In this document: positions 24,805-33,109 of the stretch, piece by piece
How the letters are laid out: each line of letters starts with the position of its first letter
How positions within the stretch are numbered: position 1 is the stretch's first letter
Notes under the pieces: generated by a model
What the model saw: only the letters and a program-made list of their open reading frames with translations
What the model was told of the DNA's origin: nothing
Databases searched by the model: none
Source of the DNA: a virus
DNA length: 64,000 nucleotides
IMG/VR virus record: IMGVR_UViG_3300031918_000008
Coordinates: 1-64,000 of that record
Reading direction: 5' to 3' (one strand)
Made by a program: the position numbers and the translations under genes

Positions 24805-26007
24805 ATGAGTAAGTTTAATGAAGGGCCGGGAGCAGGATATACAGTTAAAGTAGAAAAGTTTTATGGAAAGTTTGAAACAAGTATTAAACGTGTTTTCATA
24901 AATAAGCATCAGATTATAGCTGATATAGTTCAGACCTCTCATAATTTTGAGTTTGATGCTACTTGGTCAGGATATGATTGGTCAGGTGAAGAAAAAGATA
25001 TTAAGGGTGAAGAGTTTAATTTAGAGTGTGCAGTAGAAATATTAACAGATAAATATAATATAAATGAGACTATTGATTTATTTATAGAATTATTTAAGGA
25101 TATGAATGTATATGATAATTTTACTGATTACTGTTTAAAGAATAGAATTGATATTAATAATCTCACTATAGAAGATATCATTGATCGATACTTAGATATG
25201 AACCCTCACTTTCTATTAGAAAAAGATTTTAAAGATTTTGTTGAATATAATAGTAAAAATATTGATCTTGATTTAGTTCAATTAGTAGATTACGAAGAGA
25301 TGATTGGTGGTGGATATAGTCATGTAGACATGAAACAACTTTCTGCTGATGCTCATGATATGGAACGACAAGCTGACTACGAGTATGCAGTTATGTGGGG
25401 TAATGCCTTTTTACTTAAAAGTAAAAAATTAAATGATCTAGTAGATGACAGTTATAATGCTAAAGATAATTATGATGAATCTATTGAAATAGCTGAAGGT
25501 CAGGAACTTGTAGGTAATGATGGTAAGGTTTATTTATCAGAGAAAGGCGATATAATAAAGCAAGGAAAAGTAGTTAAAGAATATTTATCGAATAACTATT
25601 CTGATGAAGAATTTTTGGTAGGATATTATACTTCAGGTGATAAATATTATAAGGAATATTTTAAGGATAAAAAGCATAGAGGATATAGCTATAGTACAGA
25701 CAGTGGTGGTGGTGGAATAGAATCTGATAATGATTTATATGCAGATATAGTTAGTACTGTCTTTTTTAGTAGTTATATGTCTAAAATAAACTATAAAAAA
25801 ACGGAAGGAACTATTTTAAAAAATAAAGAAGTAGCCATGTTCTATGATCCAAAGGGAAGCTGGAAAAAGTTTCAGATTTTTTCTTTAGATGATGAACGAT
25901 ATCTGCATAACAAAGATATTCTGGATGTAGTAGAACTAGACTTAGACTTTAACTCTATTATGAAAACTTGTTATGCCTATTTAGATTCTAAAGGTGCAAA
26001 ATATTAA
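24805..26007 (+). CDS. Unknown two-part protein with internal copy of the AEGQE module
   Basis: 400 residues. N-terminal 210 residues: GPGAGYTVKVEKFYGKFE beta start, then helices. Residues about 229-252 repeat the AEGQELVGNDGKVYLSEKGD module that opens the preceding gene; the C-terminal part is again similar in layout to that gene (YYTSGDKYYKEYF). It looks like a fusion of a unique domain to a paralogue of its neighbour. Followed by a terminator. Confidence 0.55.
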   Translation: MSKFNEGPGAGYTVKVEKFYGKFETSIKRVFINKHQIIADIVQTSHNFEFDATWSGYDWSGEEKDIKGEEFNLECAVEILTDKYNINETIDLFIELFKDMNVYDNFTDYCLKNRIDINNLTIEDIIDRYLDMNPHFLLEKDFKDFVEYNSKNIDLDLVQLVDYEEMIGGGYSHVDMKQLSADAHDMERQADYEYAVMWGNAFLLKSKKLNDLVDDSYNAKDNYDESIEIAEGQELVGNDGKVYLSEKGDIIKQGKVVKEYLSNNYSDEEFLVGYYTSGDKYYKEYFKDKKHRGYSYSTDSGGGGIESDNDLYADIVSTVFFSSYMSKINYKKTEGTILKNKEVAMFYDPKGSWKKFQIFSLDDERYLHNKDILDVVELDLDFNSIMKTCYAYLDSKGAKY

Positions 26008-26028
26008 AATAGATTAAAACTTTTATAT

Positions 26029-26055
26029 AATCCTGCCAGAAATGGCGGGATTTTT
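26029..26055 (+). terminator. Rho-independent terminator
   Basis: AATCCTGCCA, GAAA tetraloop, TGGCGGGATT (one wobble pair) and a T run. Confidence 0.85.
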
Positions 26056-26061
26056 CATTTA

Positions 26062-26069
26062 TAACTATT
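26062..26069 (+). promoter_or_regulatory. Late promoter motif TAACTATT
   Basis: TAACTATTAG 7 nt after the terminator T run; leader about 26 nt to ATG 26101. Confidence 0.55.
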
Positions 26070-26100
26070 AGAATATCTAAATATTAAAAGGAAACTATTT

Positions 26101-26322
26101 ATGCTGTATGATTTTAAGTGTTCTAAGTGTAAGCATATCACTATTCTAAATCAGTCAATAAAAGAAACATTGCCAAAGGTTGTACCTTGTGAAAAATGCA
26201 ATGCTGATGCTTTGTATGATTGGAGCAAATTAAAAGATAATATTATTATTCCCGATAAGTTTAAGGCATTAGGTGATTATCAAAAAATAGATTGGAATAA
26301 ACATGATAAAGAAATCTGGTAA
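26101..26322 (+). CDS. Small zinc-ribbon protein, FmdB-like
   Basis: 73 residues with YDFKCSKCKH and PCEKCNADA, two CxxC pairs about 28 residues apart, as in FmdB-type regulatory zinc ribbons. Sits directly upstream of the portal gene under its own late promoter; may be an assembly factor. Confidence 0.6.
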   Translation: MLYDFKCSKCKHITILNQSIKETLPKVVPCEKCNADALYDWSKLKDNIIIPDKFKALGDYQKIDWNKHDKEIW

Positions 26323-26342
26323 AGTAAAAAGTATTTACAATA

Positions 26343-26350
26343 TAACTATT
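26343..26350 (+). promoter_or_regulatory. Late promoter motif TAACTATT for the portal gene
   Basis: TAACTATTAC, leader about 12 nt with TAGGA before ATG 26368. Confidence 0.55.
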
Positions 26351-26367
26351 ACTTTATAGGAATTACT

Positions 26368-28266
26368 ATGACAAAAGAAGAACGTAATCTTAAAAAATTA
26401 CAAAAGTATTTTAGAATATATAAAGATAAAGATAAGAATACTGTATCAATGGGTAAGGTTACTTATCCAAAAGATAAAGTAGATAAAGACGGACATATTA
26501 ATATTGATGACATAACAATAAAACCTATTGAAATGCCGTCAGATGTTCGTAAAGCTTATAATTATTTTCGTTCAGATTACTTTAGTATTTCTCATAACAA
26601 AAAAGATAGATTTGATAGGTATCTTGATCTTGATTTTATGACAAAAAATGAAGGACTCATGGGTACTGCTTGTCAAATTTATGCTGACGAAACAGTTCAG
26701 TGCGATGAACAAAATAGAGTTATTGTAATAAATGCTCGAAAAAAAGAGATAGAGAAAAATTTTTATGAATGGTTTAATGATGTAGGTTTTACTAAAAATC
26801 TTTTACATGACATTGCATGGAATGTTACTTTATATGGTGATAGTTTTTTAATAAACTCAATTGATTTAAATAATGGTGGAGTAACAGAAGTAGTTCCTAT
26901 TTCTGTTTATAATGTTTATGATCGTATGGAGTTCAATAGTGTAAAAATAAAAGAGTTTATGAAGAATAGTGGTTATATGTCAAACTTTGCCTCATTCTTA
27001 GGAAAAAATAACTCTTTTAAAGATTTATATAATATGATGACTAAAAGCGGACATGAAGATTATGCAAGTTCTTTTAAAAGTTATTTATTTGGATACAATA
27101 TAAATGATGACTATATGTTACCTCCTTGGATGGTAACTCATTTTAGATTATATACTACTGATGATGTTTTTCATCCGTTTGGTATGCCTATTTTTATTAA
27201 AAGTATAGCTCGATATAAAAGTTTCAAAACTACAGAGCTATTAATGGATATGGCTCGTGTTGCTACATTTCCTAAAGAAATTTATAAGATAGCAACAGTA
27301 CCGGGAATGACATTAGTAGAAATATTTAATCGTGTTAATATGGTTCGTGAGCAGTTTTTAAATATAACTAAAGATACTCGCAATCCCGATGAACTTTCAG
27401 TAGGTGAACCTATATTTACTGTTGATGGTTTGTTTGAATATGAGCTTATTCAGACTGATATTGATATTGACAAGATATCTGATTATGAAAAAAAGCGCGA
27501 AGACTTAATTATAAGTACAGGAATTCCAGAAGGTTATCTTATTCTTTCTGATAGAAGCTCCTTTGGTCAATCTGGAAAGTCGTTAATTCAGCAATCAAAA
27601 CTCTTTGGTAGACGTGTATATACAATTCAGACTGCAATGCTTGAAGAGATAAGTAATTTATATCGTGTTCATTTACTTATTTCAGGTCAATATGATTTGG
27701 AAGCTACTGATTTTGAATTATCTATGAACTTTCCAGTAACAGAAGAAACTGACGAAAAAATAGAAAGTCAAAAGAATTCATTAGAATTAGCTAGTGATCT
27801 TGTTGCTAAAATAACTGAATTAATGGGATTAGATGCTGATGAACACCTTCCATTAGATGTAATAAAAGATATTTATTCTAAGTATTCTTTCTTAGATGAT
27901 AATCGCTTAGATGGTTGGATAAAGTCTATAGAAAAATCGAGAGTTGAAAAAGATAAACAAAGTACAGAAAGTAGCGATTCCAATGCAGAGTTTAATTTTG
28001 AAGAAAGAAAGTTAAAAGAAAAAAAGATTAGAGAAAAAATAAAAGAAAGAATGTTATCAGAAGATATGATACGAGAAACATTTTTTAATGTTAAAAAACA
28101 AAACTCTTATAATGAAGGAATTTATTCTGGTAGACATTTTTATACAAGTTGGAGCAGAGGTGATAGAATGTTTGAAGAAAGCTTAACTTTATTGAAAAAA
28201 GATATGGTTTCAAGACGCTTAAAAGAAAGAAATATACAGAGTGATCAAAAGGAATTAGAGTTTTAA
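26368..28266 (+). CDS. Portal vertex protein, gp20-like
   Basis: 632 residues (T4 gp20: 524). Contains FDRYLDLDFMTKNEGLMGTA and YADETVQCDE, the gp20-like opening where the portal wing helices begin, then DIAWNVTLYGDSFLINSI, and a long stem/crown region. C-terminal 100 residues are charged helix. Forms the 12-mer through which DNA is packaged and ejected and on which the prohead is initiated. Precedes protease/scaffold and capsid genes in T4 order, although a homing nuclease has been inserted in between. Confidence 0.8.
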   Translation: MTKEERNLKKLQKYFRIYKDKDKNTVSMGKVTYPKDKVDKDGHINIDDITIKPIEMPSDVRKAYNYFRSDYFSISHNKKDRFDRYLDLDFMTKNEGLMGTACQIYADETVQCDEQNRVIVINARKKEIEKNFYEWFNDVGFTKNLLHDIAWNVTLYGDSFLINSIDLNNGGVTEVVPISVYNVYDRMEFNSVKIKEFMKNSGYMSNFASFLGKNNSFKDLYNMMTKSGHEDYASSFKSYLFGYNINDDYMLPPWMVTHFRLYTTDDVFHPFGMPIFIKSIARYKSFKTTELLMDMARVATFPKEIYKIATVPGMTLVEIFNRVNMVREQFLNITKDTRNPDELSVGEPIFTVDGLFEYELIQTDIDIDKISDYEKKREDLIISTGIPEGYLILSDRSSFGQSGKSLIQQSKLFGRRVYTIQTAMLEEISNLYRVHLLISGQYDLEATDFELSMNFPVTEETDEKIESQKNSLELASDLVAKITELMGLDADEHLPLDVIKDIYSKYSFLDDNRLDGWIKSIEKSRVEKDKQSTESSDSNAEFNFEERKLKEKKIREKIKERMLSEDMIRETFFNVKKQNSYNEGIYSGRHFYTSWSRGDRMFEESLTLLKKDMVSRRLKERNIQSDQKELEF

Positions 28267-28269
28267 TTA

Positions 28270-28297
28270 TTGACATAAAGATTAAAAAAAGGTATCA
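28270..28297 (+). promoter_or_regulatory. Sigma-70-type promoter of the nuclease-methylase gene
   Basis: TTGACA, 16-nt spacer, TATCAT; only 6 nt separate the -10 box from ATG 28304, so the start codon would be at or next to +1. Confidence 0.65.
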
Positions 28298-28303
28298 TAT
28301 TTA

Positions 28304-30505
28304 ATGATTAAAAAAGGACAAACATTAAAATTATCTTTAGCTACTTTATCAAGGCATAAAAAGCGATATGAGGTTTTAGGTTATAATATAAATAAGATTA
28401 AGGAAGATAATCCTAATATCCCACTAAATGATATTTACTTAGATATTCCTGCTGAGTTCATACACTCTTCTGGATCTGATTTACCTTTATATATGATTTG
28501 TGATTTTTGTAATCAGGAATATGAAACTACTTGGAGAAAATATACTAAACTACCGCAAGGGAAGGATGCATGTAATTCTTGTAAAGAATTAAAAAGAACA
28601 AATACTTGTATAGAAAAATATGGAGTAACTAATGTTTTTCAAGAGTTTTCTGTTAAAGAAAAAAGTAAAATAACTTGTTTAGAAAAATATGGTGTTGAAC
28701 ATGCTATTCAAAATAAAGAAATAATGAATAAAGCAGAAAATAATAAAAAAGTATCTAATAAGAAAAAATATGGTGTTGAGAGTGTATTTAGCTTATCTTC
28801 AGTACAACAAAAATCAAAAGAAACTAATTTAGAAAGATATGGATGTGAATATTCCTGTCAAAATAAAGATATAATAGCTAAAAGATGTCTTACAGTAAAA
28901 GAAAAATATTCTGATCCTGTTGAGATTAAGAAGGTTTCAGACAAGTTAAAAAATACTATGATGAAAAGATATGGATATACTTCTGCTTTAAAAAATCCTG
29001 AAATATTAGCTAAGAAAACACAAACTATGTTTGATTTATATGGAGAAATAGGCTCTGAAGCAAGAAAAGAATTAGAAGAAAAACGAAAACAATCGAATAT
29101 AGAAAAATATGGTGTAGAGTATCTGCTTCAAAATAAAGAACTTGGAGAAAAAGCAAAGGTAAATAGAAAAGCTTATCTTATGAAAGAGTATGGAGTAACT
29201 AATAATCTTATTATACCAGAAGTAAAAGAAAAAATAAAGCAAAAGAATATAGAAAAATATGGTGTAGACAGTCCTTTTAAGCTTCCTACTTTTCAAGAAA
29301 AGATTAGACAAATAAATATATTAAAATATGGCACTCCCTATCCTATGCAAAATTCAGAAGTGCGAAGAAAAGTATTTAAGCATAAAGGAAAGTCAGTACC
29401 TGAGTCTAAGTTTGAAGAGATGTTAAAAAATAGAGGCTTTATTTATAAATATGAACTTAATACAAATGGAAAATGCTTTGATTTTACTATTTATAATATA
29501 GATATGACAATAAATACAATTGTAGAAATTGATGGCGAATATAATCATGGACTAAAAAATGATTCAGATGGTTTTCATGTTCATGGAGAAAAAGATTGTG
29601 AACGATTTCAAAAAGTCCCAGATGGAGTTAAATATATAGTATGTAATTCCCTTAACATAGAAGAAGGTTTTTCACAGTTATGCTCAAACTTTGATGTCAA
29701 TTATAGTGCTTGGATAAAAGAAATAATTGATGCATGTAATGTTGATTTTCCATATCCTGAATATTCTATTGAGCGTATGAAAAAAGAATATAATAAATTA
29801 GCTGTTGCAGATTATAAACATAATTCATATGTAGGTCAGTCTATTATTAAGAATTTTCATAAATCAATTTATATTGCTCATGTATCTAATAAACCGTCCC
29901 CAGTTGAAGCTTGGAAGAATTCAGAGTTATTAAAAAAATGTATTGAAAATAGATTTATTTATGCAAACACACTAAGTTCTCAATCTATAGCTGATGGATT
30001 TAATGTTTGTAAAATAGCACCAAAAGTTTCTGTGTTTAGAGCTATTCTAGCGCGCGAGCTAATATTAAAATATTTAAATCAATATGACACAATTTTTGAT
30101 CCTTTTTCTGGATTTAGCGGTCGTATGTTAGGAACAACTTGTTTAAATAAAAAATATATTGGACAAGATATAAACAATACTTTTGTAAAAGAAAGTAATG
30201 AAATCATTAATTTTTTAAACTTAAATGCAAGTGTTTTAGAAAAAGATATTTTTGAAAGCTATGGAGAATATGACTGTTTATTTACTTGTTCTCCTTATAA
30301 TTTAAAAGAAACATGGAATAACAGTAATCAAAAAAATCTAAGTTGCGATGAATGGATTGATATATGTTTATCTCATTTTAAATGTAAGTCATATTTATTT
30401 GTAGTTGATGAAACTATTAAGTATAAAGATTACATTGTAGAGGAAATAAAAAATACAAGCCATTTTGGAAGAAATATAGAAAAAGTTATTCTTATAAGAA
30501 AATAA
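28304..30505 (+). CDS. Homing-type nuclease with EKYG repeats fused to a methyltransferase-like domain
   Basis: 733 residues in three parts. Residues 1-95 include a zinc pair CDFCNQEY and CNSCKE. Residues 100-350 contain nine EKYGV-type repeats (28-36 residues apart), a probable DNA-binding array. Residues about 380-440 hold a PD-(D/E)XK/Vsr-like core (VEIDGEYNH at 406). Residues 590-720 have DPFSGFSGR (methylase motif I) at about 597 and TCSPYN (like TSPPY of N4-cytosine methylases) at about 660. It sits between portal and protease genes under its own promoter, as an inserted mobile gene. The methylase fusion is unusual for free-standing homing nucleases. Confidence 0.65.
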   Translation: MIKKGQTLKLSLATLSRHKKRYEVLGYNINKIKEDNPNIPLNDIYLDIPAEFIHSSGSDLPLYMICDFCNQEYETTWRKYTKLPQGKDACNSCKELKRTNTCIEKYGVTNVFQEFSVKEKSKITCLEKYGVEHAIQNKEIMNKAENNKKVSNKKKYGVESVFSLSSVQQKSKETNLERYGCEYSCQNKDIIAKRCLTVKEKYSDPVEIKKVSDKLKNTMMKRYGYTSALKNPEILAKKTQTMFDLYGEIGSEARKELEEKRKQSNIEKYGVEYLLQNKELGEKAKVNRKAYLMKEYGVTNNLIIPEVKEKIKQKNIEKYGVDSPFKLPTFQEKIRQINILKYGTPYPMQNSEVRRKVFKHKGKSVPESKFEEMLKNRGFIYKYELNTNGKCFDFTIYNIDMTINTIVEIDGEYNHGLKNDSDGFHVHGEKDCERFQKVPDGVKYIVCNSLNIEEGFSQLCSNFDVNYSAWIKEIIDACNVDFPYPEYSIERMKKEYNKLAVADYKHNSYVGQSIIKNFHKSIYIAHVSNKPSPVEAWKNSELLKKCIENRFIYANTLSSQSIADGFNVCKIAPKVSVFRAILARELILKYLNQYDTIFDPFSGFSGRMLGTTCLNKKYIGQDINNTFVKESNEIINFLNLNASVLEKDIFESYGEYDCLFTCSPYNLKETWNNSNQKNLSCDEWIDICLSHFKCKSYLFVVDETIKYKDYIVEEIKNTSHFGRNIEKVILIRK

Positions 30506-30521
30506 TTTATTAAAATTTAAC

Positions 30522-30529
30522 TAACTATT
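30522..30529 (+). promoter_or_regulatory. Late promoter motif TAACTATT for protease/scaffold
   Basis: TAACTATTAT after the nuclease gene restores late transcription of the head genes; leader about 31 nt to ATG 30566. Confidence 0.55.
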
Positions 30530-30565
30530 ATATTAAGTATAACTATGTATATAAAAGGCATATCA

Positions 30566-32263
30566 ATGAGACAGAAATTAGTTGAAAAATTTAATAGAGA
30601 CTGGAAAGAAACTAAATTAAAGCCTGTTTTTTTTCCTCTCACTGAATCTACTAAATTAGTAGAGGGAATAAACGGAGATAAATATAATTGTTTAAGTTGT
30701 TATCTTATTCCTATATGGAAGCTTGATGAAGAAAATCTAAATGGAAGGAAATATTCCCGATCTTTAGCGGAAAAAATTGTTAAAGAAAATAAAGTTACTG
30801 TATCATTAGATAGTCATCCAGAAGACGATAATTATGTTCCAGTAATTGCAGATGTTATAGCAATCGGAAAAGATCCTGTTATTAAAGATGGAATACTTTG
30901 GGCTTATGCTTATTTTGTATCAGAGGAAGTTGATAAGAAAGTCCATAGAATGCTTGATTTAGGGTTTCCTTTACAACAGTCTTCTTCTGGCCTAGGTGAA
31001 GTAGATTATAATAATGTAGTTATAACAGAAACTTATGACCTTGAACGATATTTTGACTTTTTGGTTCAGGATAGTAGCTATCAAGTTTATACTACAAAAG
31101 AGAATGAAATAATAACAGATAAACCTCAGAAAATGGAAAGTACAGATATAAAAGAAAGTATAAAAGAAAGTATAGAGGAAAAAATTATTGAACCGGTTCT
31201 TGAAAAATTAGAGGAATCTAAAAAAGAATATTTAAAAGAAAATGTAACTATTAGTAATATAGGTAAATCTATAAATATAAAGGAAAAAACTATGGCAGAA
31301 AATAAAAGTTTAAGACTTAATGTAAAGAGTCTTATACGTGAGGCAAAGGCTAAAGAGGATCTTTCTGAAAAAAATATCTTGTTAAAAGAAGCTTTTGGTG
31401 CAATTAAGAACGAGTCTGGCTTTGAGGATATGAAGAAAGATATTGTTTTACTGTTAAAGGAAACAGATTTAAGTATTTCTAATCTTGCAAAGAAAGGTAA
31501 AACTGTTGACTCTGTTACTTCAAAGTACAATGAGTCTGCTAAGGAAGCAGTGGCTTTAAAAGCAGAACGTGAAATTTTTGTTGGTAAGATTCAAGAGTCT
31601 GCTAATAAGCTTAAACAGGTTTCTGCTACTGCTAAAGATCTTGCTAAAAAGTTTAAGGAAGCATCTACTAAGTTTAAAGAAAACTCTGACAAGAATAAAG
31701 ATGCTTTTAATAAGTTAAAAGAGTCTGCTATAGCTAATGCTAAACTTATAGAGTCTAATGCTAAACTTGTAGAAAAATCTATTATAGCATTAGACCTTAT
31801 TAAAGAGCGCTACAATACTTTAGAATTCCGTAATGAAGCACTTGCTCGTAAGGTAGAACAGCTTATTAATGAAAATAATAAGAAAGATCGTGAGATTCGT
31901 CGAATGTCTCGTCAGAATGAAGCACAGGAACCTCGTAGTCGTTCAGTTAGAGAATCAGTAAATGAAGATTCTTATAATACTGAAATGCCTGATGAATATA
32001 AGCAGACTGAAGAAGTAACTCGCTATTATGAAGATACTGTTCGTCGAAAACCCTATTTAGCTCGTTTCAAAGAAAAGATATTGAATAGTAAAACTGTACA
32101 AGATGCAATGTATCGGGTTTTGCAGATTGACGGTGATGATTTTGATGAAAAAGCTGGGAAACATAATTCCATTAACGAGAGCATTGAAAAGATCGATGAT
32201 GGAAGAGAAGTAAAACAGTCAATGGGTTCAAGTCTCTTAGGAAAGCGCCCCGGCTGGAACTAA
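30566..32263 (+). CDS. Prohead core protease fused to scaffold (gp21-gp22-like)
   Basis: 565 residues from ATG 30566 (AAAAGG, 7-nt spacing); an ATG at 30545 lacks an SD. The N-terminal 190 residues form the protease: NGRKYS, SLDSHPEDDNYVPVIADV (catalytic His region), and QSSSGLGEV (nucleophile Ser region), the order of gp21-type prohead proteases. From residue about 200 on the protein is a long charged coiled coil ending in KRPGWN, like an internal scaffold. An in-frame ATG with a strong SD at 31292 could express the scaffold alone. In T4 these are two genes. Confidence 0.7.
   Translation: MRQKLVEKFNRDWKETKLKPVFFPLTESTKLVEGINGDKYNCLSCYLIPIWKLDEENLNGRKYSRSLAEKIVKENKVTVSLDSHPEDDNYVPVIADVIAIGKDPVIKDGILWAYAYFVSEEVDKKVHRMLDLGFPLQQSSSGLGEVDYNNVVITETYDLERYFDFLVQDSSYQVYTTKENEIITDKPQKMESTDIKESIKESIEEKIIEPVLEKLEESKKEYLKENVTISNIGKSINIKEKTMAENKSLRLNVKSLIREAKAKEDLSEKNILLKEAFGAIKNESGFEDMKKDIVLLLKETDLSISNLAKKGKTVDSVTSKYNESAKEAVALKAEREIFVGKIQESANKLKQVSATAKDLAKKFKEASTKFKENSDKNKDAFNKLKESAIANAKLIESNAKLVEKSIIALDLIKERYNTLEFRNEALARKVEQLINENNKKDREIRRMSRQNEAQEPRSRSVRESVNEDSYNTEMPDEYKQTEEVTRYYEDTVRRKPYLARFKEKILNSKTVQDAMYRVLQIDGDDFDEKAGKHNSINESIEKIDDGREVKQSMGSSLLGKRPGWN
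31292..32263 (+). CDS. Nested scaffold protein (internal in-frame start)
   Basis: 323 residues from ATG 31292, preceded by AAAGGA at 7-nt spacing, inside and in frame with the protease gene. It begins MAENKSLRLNVKSLIREAKAK and covers all of the coiled coil. The codon use becomes richer in GTT, CGT and CTT from this point, as in the capsid gene. The layout is that of lambda gpC/Nu3, where the scaffold is made in excess from an internal start. Inferred from sequence. Confidence 0.55.
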   Translation: MAENKSLRLNVKSLIREAKAKEDLSEKNILLKEAFGAIKNESGFEDMKKDIVLLLKETDLSISNLAKKGKTVDSVTSKYNESAKEAVALKAEREIFVGKIQESANKLKQVSATAKDLAKKFKEASTKFKENSDKNKDAFNKLKESAIANAKLIESNAKLVEKSIIALDLIKERYNTLEFRNEALARKVEQLINENNKKDREIRRMSRQNEAQEPRSRSVRESVNEDSYNTEMPDEYKQTEEVTRYYEDTVRRKPYLARFKEKILNSKTVQDAMYRVLQIDGDDFDEKAGKHNSINESIEKIDDGREVKQSMGSSLLGKRPGWN

Positions 32264-32292
32264 TAATAAAAGGTTAATAAAAGGAAAAAATA

Positions 32293-32910
32293 ATGGATAA
32301 TCTTTATTCTTTAAAAAATACAAATGGCGTAAGTTGGGGTGCAGTTCACACTGTTGTTTCTGCTGATATAGCACAAGTAGAAGCAGTTGCAGAGGTAATA
32401 AAACTTACTATAGCTACTGGTTGTTCTGCTAATGGTAATATTACTGTTTCGTTGCGTGGTGCTACTCCTGTTACTATTGCAGTAACTACTACTGCTGATT
32501 TGGCTACAGAAGTAGCTACATTGGTACAGGCTGGATCATTTACTGGATGGACTCCCACTGTTAATAGTGCGGAGGTTACTTTCACTGCAACAGTAGCTGG
32601 TTTAAAAACGGGAGCTAATGCCTTAGTGGTTAATAGCACTGGTGTTACTGGGACCTTTACTGTTGTTACTGCTGGTTCTAATGAAGTAGTTAACACTATG
32701 AAGTTTGTTACTACTTTGTCTAATATCGATTTGGCAGTTTCTTGTCAGATTTATACTTCTACCGGCGCTCTTAGGTCATTTACTGGAACTGTGGTGGTTT
32801 CAAAAGATTCTAATGGACTTGAAGTTATTACTGTAAAAGATAATAGTACTGCTTCTTTGTCTGTTGGCGATGTAGTGCATCTTATAGTTAATAAGGTTCA
32901 CCTGTATTAA
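32293..32910 (+). CDS. Putative head decoration or virion beta-protein
   Basis: 205 residues, Thr/Val/Ala-rich and almost purely beta (TVSLRGATPVTIAVTTTADLATEVATL, AEVTFTATVAGLKTGANALVV). Two repeated Ig-like halves are suggested. Located between scaffold and major capsid genes, SD AAAAGGA. Such proteins commonly decorate the capsid surface; no specific family recognised. Confidence 0.55.
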   Translation: MDNLYSLKNTNGVSWGAVHTVVSADIAQVEAVAEVIKLTIATGCSANGNITVSLRGATPVTIAVTTTADLATEVATLVQAGSFTGWTPTVNSAEVTFTATVAGLKTGANALVVNSTGVTGTFTVVTAGSNEVVNTMKFVTTLSNIDLAVSCQIYTSTGALRSFTGTVVVSKDSNGLEVITVKDNSTASLSVGDVVHLIVNKVHLY

Positions 32911-32920
32911 GTAATCGGAT

Positions 32921-32961
32921 GTTAGTAAAAATGTAAAACAATATTTTATATTTTTACTAAC
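32921..32961 (+). repeat. 12-bp perfect inverted repeat overlapping a late promoter
   Basis: GTTAGTAAAAAT (32921-32932) and ATTTTTACTAAC (32950-32961) with a 17-nt loop. The right arm runs into the TAACTATT motif at 32958. May terminate the upstream transcript or gate the capsid promoter. Confidence 0.6.
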
Positions 32962-32965
32962 TATT
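32958..32965 (+). promoter_or_regulatory. Late promoter motif TAACTATT for the major capsid gene, with a long leader
   Basis: TAACTATTATAAT; the predicted leader to ATG 33110 is about 139 nt, the longest in the window, AT-rich and without an open frame of note; a GAGGA SD ends it. Confidence 0.55.
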
Positions 32966-33109
32966 ATAATGAAAGAAAAAAGTATTTATTAAAAATGATT
33001 AATACTAATTTAATTGAAAATGATTAAATAAACTATTGCTGTATATGGCTATAAAAAACCTTTCAAAAAATATTTTAATTAAATTCTTTAAAAAGAAGAG
33101 GAAGTTTTT

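Noticed and set aside
28600-29400. Repeated segment considered as CRISPR-like or DNA tandem repeat
   Set aside because: The repeats are at protein level (EKYGV every 28-36 residues, diverged in DNA) inside one open frame; no uniform repeat-spacer structure.
31126-32696. Minus-strand open frames opposite the scaffold and decoration genes
   Set aside because: Phe/Ser- or Thr/Val-rich mirror images of coiled-coil and beta-rich coding sequence without initiation signals.
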